This document shows positions 6,796-11,629 of a stretch of 11,629 nt of DNA, one piece after another. The notes under the pieces are model-generated. The model was not told the DNA's origin, made no database searches, and saw only the letters and a program-made list of their open reading frames with translations. The translations under genes were made by a program, and so were the position numbers. The stretch comes from Rhodoferax sp. GTDB lineage: Bacteria > Pseudomonadota > Gammaproteobacteria > Burkholderiales > Burkholderiaceae_C. The DNA lies in NCBI GenBank assembly GCA_020048255.1, contig JAIFMR010000023.1, positions 1 through 11,629 of the forward strand. The letters are read 5' to 3'. Within the stretch, counting starts at the first letter, position 1, and the number at the start of each line of letters is the position of its first letter.

Positions 6796-7281
6796 CTAAA
6801 GCCGTGCGCCACCGCGCCGGTTTTTAACGCGAGTCATCAGTGTCTTGCAGTCCACCGACAAAATTTCTGGACGGTTGAAGATGCGTTTGCGCACAAAGGC
6901 GTCAAAGGTCTCCATGCTGTCGGTGAGCGCGTGGACATGCAAACTTTGCAAGTCACTCATGATGTAAAGGCTCACCACTTCATGGCAGTCTGCCAATTCT
7001 TGGGAGACTGCTTCTAGCGCCGCCGGCGCCACGCGAATGTCAACAAAAGTTGAAATCACTTTTCCCAGTTTCTCTGGGTTGATCACTGCCCCGAAAAGTT
7101 CGATGACCCCACTGCTGACCAGTGCTTGCACCCGTGCGCGGGCATAGGCCCGCGACACGCCCAACTGACGCGCAATGTCGGCAAAGGAGGCGCGGCCGTC
7201 TTTGACCAAGATGTTGAGCAGGGCGCTGTCGATCTTGCTGAGAAGTACGTCGGACGTACCAGGTGTGGGGCTCGCGGGCAT
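6796..7281 (-). CDS. Lrp/AsnC-family transcriptional regulator
   Basis: DNA-binding regulator of 161 residues, typical for the family. The N-terminal helix-turn-helix spans about 16-60 (KIDSALLNILVKDGRASFADIARQL, then GVSRAYARARVQALVSSGVI). The C-terminal RAM/AsnC effector and oligomer domain covers about 75-150. The ATG at 7279-7281 is preceded by AAAGGCGG. The usual G-x-x-D effector loop of the RAM domain reads IMSDLQS here (about 107-113), so the small-molecule site may differ or be lost. The gene lies upstream of dctPQM on the same strand, but an intrinsic terminator candidate and a 389-bp gap argue for separate transcription. Control of the TRAP operon is possible by proximity only. Confidence 0.9.
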   Translation of the reverse strand: MPASPTPGTSDVLLSKIDSALLNILVKDGRASFADIARQLGVSRAYARARVQALVSSGVIELFGAVINPEKLGKVISTFVDIRVAPAALEAVSQELADCHEVVSLYIMSDLQSLHVHALTDSMETFDAFVRKRIFNRPEILSVDCKTLMTRVKNRRGGARL

Positions 7282-7570
7282 GGTCCGCCTTTCAAGAGGG
7301 ATGTGTATCGATCGGGTGCTTGCTAGTGTAGTAACGCATTTTGTTGCAGACGCTCACTTTCATGGGCGCAAATCACGGAGTTGCCAAGAACGCGGCCGTG
7401 ATATTTAGGCGGGGACTTTCAGAGGCAAACAACCGTCGGTGGGTGAATCAAGACGTTGGGCGACCCAAAATTGTGCATGCAATATGATGCTCCACAAGTC
7501 AAAATGACAAAAGGTCCATGCAAGAAGTGTTTCAATGAAAGAATATGAAGAGCTTTGCTCTGGACGTGAA

Positions 7571-7596
7571 ATGCAATTGATGAATTGTCATTGCAT
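7571..7596. promoter_or_regulatory. Nested inverted repeat, possible operator or activator site
   Basis: ATGCAAT (7571-7577) and ATTGCAT (7590-7596) are perfect 7-bp arms. Nested inside are CAATT (7574-7578) and AATTG (7583-7587). It overlaps TTGCATACAA (7591-7600), a near-palindrome similar to operators used by GntR/FadR-type regulators. It lies at about -92 to -67 from the predicted sigma-54 start, so it could serve GntR itself or an activator. Confidence 0.4.
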
Positions 7597-7636
7597 ACAA
7601 ACAACTTAGAAAATACACAACAATTTTCATTCAATA

Positions 7637-7652
7637 TGGCACGCTCTGTGCA
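7637..7652 (+). promoter_or_regulatory. Candidate sigma-54 promoter for the gntR-hydrolase cluster
   Basis: TGGCACGCTCTGTGCA: the -24 half TGGCACG matches the RpoN consensus perfectly. The -12 half is GTGCA against TTGCW, one mismatch, with exact GG-N10-GC spacing. Predicted start is near 7663, leaving a leader of about 219 bases before gntR. No perfect IHF site was found just upstream. Confidence 0.45.
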
Positions 7653-7802
7653 TGTTGGGCAAGACAGCAACGCAGACTTTGAATGATGAATATGAAACCG
7701 ATCAACATACGACTTCTCCAGTGGCTTTTTGCCAACACGGCTGGCGTTGCCTGCGTCGGGTGGCGTGCAAACGCAAACCAAATCCGGTCATGGTGTGGGA
7801 CG

Positions 7803-7824
7803 GAAGCTTGCGATGACAAGCTTC
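7803..7824. repeat. Perfect 8-bp inverted repeat in the gntR leader
   Basis: GAAGCTTG (7803-7810), six-base spacer CGATGA, CAAGCTTC (7817-7824). It ends 57 bp before the gntR ATG. It could be an operator for the regulator or an RNA hairpin in the leader. No T-tract follows, so it is not a standard terminator. Confidence 0.5.
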
Positions 7825-7881
7825 ATGACTTGATGATCTCTGCCTGATCTGCTGGAATTAACAAGACACTAGAACGACCAC

Positions 7882-8583
7882 ATGAGCAGTTCTTCCAAGC
7901 AAGACCTGGCGGCCGCTCGTGGTGGTTTGGCCGACTCGGTGTGTCGATTGATTGCGGATGAAATAGCCTTGGGCCATTTTGCACCCGGTACCAAGCTTGA
8001 TGAGCTGATGTTGGCCAGCCGCTTCAGTGTGTCGCGGACACCCGTTCGTGAGGCGCTCAAGCAGCTTTCCATCATGGGTTTGGTTGACTGTAGACCCAAT
8101 CGTGGGTCCGTGGTATCTGCAGTCAGTCCAGCCAAGCTGGACCAGATGTTCGAAGCCATTGGTGAACTGGAGGCCTCTTGTGCACGTCACGCCGCGCTGC
8201 GCATGACGCAAGATGATCAGGCTTTGCTTCTTGAATTGCAGCAAGAAGGGCGAGCTGCCATGCAGTCGCAGGACTTTAATCGCTACGACATCAACAATCT
8301 GGCCCTGCACAACATGATTATTCGCTGCAGCTATAACCAGATATTGATCGACTTGACGGTAGGTTTGCGACATCGTGTGGCACCGTTTCGTCGTACCCAA
8401 TTCCGAAATCTGGAGCGGATGGGTGAGTCATTTGAAGAACACACTGTTTTAGTGGATGCCCTTCTGGCACACGATGCCATGGCGGCTTACCGTCAAATGC
8501 GTGTGCACCTCCAATCAGCCCGATCCGCGACCTCGCGGGTGGCTCCAGCGTGGTCAAGCACCTCATTGCAGACCGATATTTAA
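7882..8583 (+). CDS. GntR-family regulator, FCD (FadR) subgroup
   Basis: Ligand-responsive repressor or activator of 233 residues. The winged helix lies at about 15-82: LADSVCRLIADEIALGHFAPGTKL, then the recognition region SRFSVSRTPVREALKQL and wing RPNRGSVVSAV. The all-helical FCD ligand domain (about 85-215) shows metal/ligand histidines in LALHNMI (143), EEHTVLV (187) and MRVHLQS (209). The position usually held by Asp four residues before the first His is Asn139. The ATG at 7882 has no good Shine-Dalgarno. It is the first gene of the plus-strand cluster and lies 19 bp before the hydrolase gene, so it is probably the cluster's own regulator, sensing an organic acid or amino acid related to the pathway. 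Confidence 0.9.
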   Translation: MSSSSKQDLAAARGGLADSVCRLIADEIALGHFAPGTKLDELMLASRFSVSRTPVREALKQLSIMGLVDCRPNRGSVVSAVSPAKLDQMFEAIGELEASCARHAALRMTQDDQALLLELQQEGRAAMQSQDFNRYDINNLALHNMIIRCSYNQILIDLTVGLRHRVAPFRRTQFRNLERMGESFEEHTVLVDALLAHDAMAAYRQMRVHLQSARSATSRVAPAWSSTSLQTDI

Positions 8584-8602
8584 TGTTGAAAAAGACTATC
8601 TT

Positions 8603-10192
8603 ATGAATCCTATTCTTGGCATGCGTGGTGCAGTGGTTTCACCTCACTCCCTGGCGTCTCAGGCTGGTCTTGCTGTTTTGCGTGAGGGTGGTAATGCCAT
8701 CGAGGCGACGATTGCTATGGCCTCCACATTGGCCGTGGTTTACCCTCACATGACGGGTATTGGTGGTGACGGTTTTTGGCTCTTGCACCGACCAGGTCAT
8801 CCCGTGTTATCGATTGATGCCTGTGGTGCTGCCGGTGCCGCAGTGACTCGTGATTTGTACCAGGGTCTCGAAACTATTCCGTGGCGTGGTCCTTTGGCGG
8901 CCAACACCGTGGCCGGTACGGTCTCAGGTTGGGGCGCAGCGTTTGAGCACAGCCGCACACAATGGGGTGGCAAGCTGCCCTTGTCACGCTTGCTAGAGAG
9001 TGCGATTCATTACGCGACGCACGGTTTTCCAGTCACCCATAGCCAAGAAGAAAACACGCGCAGCAAGCTCAAGGAGTTGCAGGCTCAACCCAACTTTGCC
9101 AAAACCTTTTTGCGCGATGGCGCACCGCCTGTGTATGGCAGCCGTCACGCGTTTCCAGAACTGGCAACAACGCTGGCACAAATTGCGCGCGCGGGCACTG
9201 ACGACTTTTACCGCGGTGATCTCGCTCAACAAATCGGGCAAGATTTGGCCATGGTTGGTAGTGCGATCACTGCAGAGGATTTGGCAGCACATCACGCTCA
9301 GATCAAAGCCCCCTTGCATTTGAAACTGTCCAATGCGACGGTTTACAACATGGCACCACCAACGCAAGGTCTGGCGTCTTTGATGATTTTGGGAACATTT
9401 GACCGGATCAGGCAAAGTGGCTGGACCCCTGATAACGCAGCAGGCATTCATGCCCTGGTGGAATCGACCAAGCAGGCGTTTCTTCAACGCGACAAGTTCG
9501 TTACCGACCCCAAACACATGTCTGTTGATGCACAGACTTTATTGACAAACGCTCGACTTGACGCCATGGCAGCGGCTGTGCCTCAGAATTCAGCCAGCCC
9601 GTGGCCTGCCCCCGCTTCAGACGGAGACACAACTTGGATGGGCGTCACCGATTCAGAAGGGCGCGCGGTCAGCATGATCCAAAGCATTTACTTTGAGTTT
9701 GGCAGTGGTGTTGTGTTGCCGCAAAGTGGTTTCTGGTGGCAAAACCGGGGCTGTTCCTTTGATTTGCGTCCCAACCGGTTACGCAGCCTGGAGCCTGGTC
9801 GCAAGCCGTTTCACACCCTCAATCCGGCGATGGCACAACTTGATGATGGACGTCTCTTGGTGTACGGCACCATGGGCGGAGAGGGTCAACCCCAAACCCA
9901 GGCTGCGGTGTTCTCGCGTTACGTTTGGGGTGGGCACAACGTGCGTACGGCCGTCGCCGCGCCGCGCTGGTTACTGGGACGCACCTGGGCCGAGCAAAGC
10001 ACCTCATTGAAGCTGGAGGGCCGTTTCGCACCAGACACCATTCAGGCCCTGCGCGATCTGGGTCACCCGGTCGAGGTGGTGGCGGATTTCGACGAGCGCA
10101 TGGGCCATGCCGGCGCTTTGGTGTTGCATTCCAACGGGTTGATAGAAGGTGGTGAAGATCCCCGCAGTGATGGTTGTGTTGCAGCTTGGTAA
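8603..10192 (+). CDS. Gamma-glutamyltransferase-family Ntn hydrolase, cytoplasmic, atypical (HpxW/YwrD-like)
   Basis: Self-processing Ntn hydrolase of 529 residues from the ATG at 8603; the open frame extends back into gntR, but that part is an overprint. Cleavage before Thr343 (DGDTTWMGVTD) would give a large subunit of 342 and a small subunit of 187 residues with Thr343 as nucleophile. The N-terminal motif GAVVSPHSLASQAGLAVLREGGNAIEA, the PHMTGIGGDGFW segment, the oxyanion glycines GTMGGEGQPQTQ (422-433) and the ending DPRSDGCVAAW are present. Unlike periplasmic GGT there is no signal peptide. The region of the alpha-carboxylate-binding Arg reads GPLAANTVAG, and the usual SSMSPT lid segment reads EPGRKPFHTLNPAM. 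This fits the YwrD/HpxW branch (oxamate amidohydrolase in Klebsiella), so transpeptidation of glutathione is not assured. It lies 19 bp after gntR and 69 bp before the TSUP permease. Confidence 0.88.
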   Translation: MNPILGMRGAVVSPHSLASQAGLAVLREGGNAIEATIAMASTLAVVYPHMTGIGGDGFWLLHRPGHPVLSIDACGAAGAAVTRDLYQGLETIPWRGPLAANTVAGTVSGWGAAFEHSRTQWGGKLPLSRLLESAIHYATHGFPVTHSQEENTRSKLKELQAQPNFAKTFLRDGAPPVYGSRHAFPELATTLAQIARAGTDDFYRGDLAQQIGQDLAMVGSAITAEDLAAHHAQIKAPLHLKLSNATVYNMAPPTQGLASLMILGTFDRIRQSGWTPDNAAGIHALVESTKQAFLQRDKFVTDPKHMSVDAQTLLTNARLDAMAAAVPQNSASPWPAPASDGDTTWMGVTDSEGRAVSMIQSIYFEFGSGVVLPQSGFWWQNRGCSFDLRPNRLRSLEPGRKPFHTLNPAMAQLDDGRLLVYGTMGGEGQPQTQAAVFSRYVWGGHNVRTAVAAPRWLLGRTWAEQSTSLKLEGRFAPDTIQALRDLGHPVEVVADFDERMGHAGALVLHSNGLIEGGEDPRSDGCVAAW

Positions 10193-10261
10193 GCCTTGCA
10201 TTGATCACACCCATGATGCTGTTTGAACTGTCCGGATCCGAGACATCAAGAAAGTTACTGA

Positions 10262-11098
10262 ATGGAAATCTTTGACAATTTCAGCGCGACCTGGCTGCTC
10301 GGACTCGCCGTGGCATTGTTGGCAACAGGTGTTGTCGCGGGTGTCTTGGCGGGCCTGCTCGGGGTGGGGGGTGGCATTGTGATTGTGCCGGTGCTCTACC
10401 ACCTGTTCACTCTGTTGGGTATTGATGAGTCGGTACGCATGCATGTCACTGTGGGAACGTCGCTTGCGACCATCATCCCGACGTCCATCATGTCGTCACG
10501 CGCCCACCGCAAGCGCGGTAGTCTGGATATGGGTTTGTTGAAAAAACTCATGCCGTCGGTGGTTGTAGGTGTTCTGTTGGGTTCGGTGGCCAGTGGATTT
10601 CTCAGTGGGCGCGTGCTGACGGCCGTGTTCGCCGTCATGGCCATGCTGGTGGCGATGAACATGGCGTTCAAACGGGATGGTTTTGCGCTGGGTGATGGTT
10701 TGCCTGGGCCGTTGGGCACGTCGCTTATTGGGGGGGCCATAGGCGGAATTTCCACCCTCATGGGCATCGGTGGTGGCACGTTGAGCGTCCCAATTCTGAA
10801 TGCTTTCAAGACGCCTATGCACACGGCGGTGGGTACGGGTGCCACCTTGGGTATGGTGATCAGTCTGCCGGGCGCTTTGAGTTTTCTGATCAATGGACTG
10901 GGTGTGCCCCATTTGCCACCAGGCAGCATTGGCTATGTCAATGTGCTGGGAATGGCCTTGATTGTTCCTGCAACCATGGCCACCACCTCGTGGGGAGCGC
11001 GATTGGCCCATTCGATTGATGCAAAGCGCTTGCGGCAGGTGTTTGCAGTGTTTCTTGCCCTCACGTCCTTGCGCATGTTTTACGGACTATTGGCTTGA
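10262..11098 (+). CDS. TauE/SafE (TSUP) family membrane permease
   Basis: Integral membrane transporter of 278 residues. Family members move sulfite, sulfonates or other small anions. The two internal repeats are clear: GLLGVGGGIVIVP (31-43) with HVTVGTSLA (61-69), and TLMGIGGGTLSVP (165-177) with HTAVGTGATLG (187-197). About eight hydrophobic helices are visible. The ATG is preceded by a purine-rich AAGAAAG about 7 bases away. Its position between the Ntn hydrolase (69 bp) and the ABC ATPase (32 bp) suggests it exports a product or imports a related anion. The substrate cannot be deduced. Confidence 0.9.
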   Translation: MEIFDNFSATWLLGLAVALLATGVVAGVLAGLLGVGGGIVIVPVLYHLFTLLGIDESVRMHVTVGTSLATIIPTSIMSSRAHRKRGSLDMGLLKKLMPSVVVGVLLGSVASGFLSGRVLTAVFAVMAMLVAMNMAFKRDGFALGDGLPGPLGTSLIGGAIGGISTLMGIGGGTLSVPILNAFKTPMHTAVGTGATLGMVISLPGALSFLINGLGVPHLPPGSIGYVNVLGMALIVPATMATTSWGARLAHSIDAKRLRQVFAVFLALTSLRMFYGLLA

Positions 11099-11130
11099 CA
11101 CTCAGTCCATCTAACCTGAGACCCATTTGC

Positions 11131-11629
11131 ATGACCAGCACTGCGACAGCCCTTCTTGAAGTGAAAAATCTTCGCACCAGCTTCAAACATGAAAGTGGTG
11201 TGGAGTTCTCCCCCGTGGATGGGGTCAGCTTTTCTGTGCATGCGGGTCGTACGCTCGGCATCGTGGGCGAGTCGGGCTGTGGAAAAAGTGTGACATCCCT
11301 GTCCATCATGGGCTTGCTCCCCAAGGGCCAGGGGCGCATTTCCGCGGGGTCCGTGGTGTTTGAGGGGTGCGATCTGGCCACGATGTCAACGCAAGACATG
11401 CGCAAGTTGCGCGGTGACCGCATGGCGATGATTTTTCAGGAACCCATGACGTCTCTTAACCCAGCCTTCACCATTGGAAATCAGTTGATTGAAGGTATCC
11501 GGGCACATCGTCGCATCAGCGCGAAGGAGGCTCGTACTCATGCCATCGAAATGCTCAGGCGCGTGCGTATTCCATCACCCGAACAGCGCATTGATGAGTA
11601 CCCACACAAACTCTCGGGCGGAATGCGCC
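11131..11629 (+). CDS. Peptide-type ABC transporter ATPase (DppD/OppD/GsiA-like), cut by window end
   Basis: ATP-binding subunit of an oligopeptide/dipeptide/glutathione-class importer; 166 codons are present and the gene continues beyond the window. Visible are Walker A GESGCGKS (46-53), the Q-loop FQEPMTSLNP (102-111) and the start of the signature LSGGM (161-165), immediately before the edge. The insertion between Walker A and the Q-loop is typical of peptide importers. Whether it is a single DppD-type subunit or a DppDF/GsiA fusion cannot be decided here. The start ATG lies 32 bp after the TSUP stop, and no strong ribosome binding site was seen. Context suggests it supplies substrate to the cytoplasmic Ntn hydrolase. 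Confidence 0.92.
   Translation, partial: MTSTATALLEVKNLRTSFKHESGVEFSPVDGVSFSVHAGRTLGIVGESGCGKSVTSLSIMGLLPKGQGRISAGSVVFEGCDLATMSTQDMRKLRGDRMAMIFQEPMTSLNPAFTIGNQLIEGIRAHRRISAKEARTHAIEMLRRVRIPSPEQRIDEYPHKLSGGMR

Larger units (their letters stand above)
7282..7881. other. 600-bp AT-richer intergenic region between the asnC-type gene and gntR
   Basis: No credible gene. Frames on the minus strand (for example 7419-7781) have cysteine- and histidine-rich, low-quality translations. The region holds a sigma-54 promoter candidate for gntR (7637-7652), an ATGCAAT inverted repeat (7571-7596), a third copy of ATGCAAT (7477-7483) and a strong hairpin (7803-7824). It must also carry the asnC promoter on its left side, which I could not pin down. 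Confidence 0.7.

Noticed and set aside
6525..6812. 95-codon minus-strand frame overlapping the end of the asnC-type gene
   Set aside because: It starts inside the regulator gene, has no ribosome binding site, spans the terminator and the proposed UAS/IHF region, and its translation resembles no family I know.
7419..7781. 120-codon minus-strand frame in the gap before gntR
   Set aside because: The translation is rich in Cys, His and Ser without domain character, and it covers the candidate promoter and repeats; it looks like chance.
8456..8602. N-terminal extension of the Ntn hydrolase into gntR
   Set aside because: The added residues overprint gntR and are unlike the family; the ATG at 8603 begins exactly at the family N-terminus.
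8993..9517. 174-codon antisense frame in the Ntn hydrolase gene
   Set aside because: It lies wholly inside a well-supported gene, and its translation shows no recognisable domain.
10396..11011. Long antisense frames (171 and 177 codons) in the TSUP gene
   Set aside because: Both mirror the glycine-rich repeats of a clear membrane protein gene and are codon-bias shadows.
1..11629. CRISPR arrays, insertion sequences, tRNA or rRNA genes
   Set aside because: No regularly spaced repeats, transposase frames, cloverleaf-like segments or rRNA motifs were seen on either strand.

Overview
The window is a stretch of chromosome from a Gram-negative proteobacterium, most likely a betaproteobacterium of the Comamonadaceae/Burkholderiales type. 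This is inferred from moderately high GC, the TRAP and peptide ABC transport genes, the YhbW-like and Kv-beta-like oxidoreductases, and the GntR/FCD and Lrp/AsnC regulators. The exact genus cannot be fixed from sequence reading alone. No rRNA, tRNA, CRISPR array, transposase or phage gene was seen.

Layout. Positions 1-67 may hold the last codons of an upstream gene, followed by a small hairpin and about 375 bp with little coding signal. A minus-strand aldo/keto reductase (443-1349) is broken near its C-terminus by an apparent small out-of-frame deletion. Upstream of it on the same strand is an intact YhbW-like LLM-class flavin monooxygenase (1487-2488). Divergent from that is a FabG-like short-chain dehydrogenase (2626-3408, GTG start with a good ribosome binding site). 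It converges on a complete minus-strand TRAP transporter operon, dctP-dctQ-dctM (6406 down to 3455), with a Tat-type substrate-binding protein of the TakP/FcbT1 kind. An Lrp/AsnC regulator (6796-7281, minus) lies upstream of the operon, separated by a 389-bp AT-rich gap. After a 600-bp gap, a plus-strand cluster runs to the window end: a GntR/FCD regulator, a cytoplasmic gamma-glutamyltransferase-family Ntn hydrolase, a TauE/SafE (TSUP) permease and the start of a peptide-type ABC ATPase (cut by the window edge).

How the parts may work together. The plus-strand cluster reads as a regulated uptake-and-hydrolysis cassette. A Dpp/Opp/Gsi-type importer would bring in a peptide or amide, the Ntn hydrolase (no signal peptide) would split it in the cytoplasm, and the TSUP permease would export or import a small anion. 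The TRAP operon would import an organic acid with a sodium gradient.

The most notable non-coding signals are two sigma-54 (-24/-12) promoter candidates. One lies in front of dctP, with a perfect match to the IHF consensus just upstream and symmetric repeats at activator distance. The other lies in front of gntR. Both point toward their genes and neither has a recognisable cognate activator in the window. A strong terminator-like hairpin with an overlapping alternative hairpin separates asnC from the TRAP promoter region. I did not find a clear-cut undescribed defence or mobile system; the novelty is mostly regulatory and in gene context.
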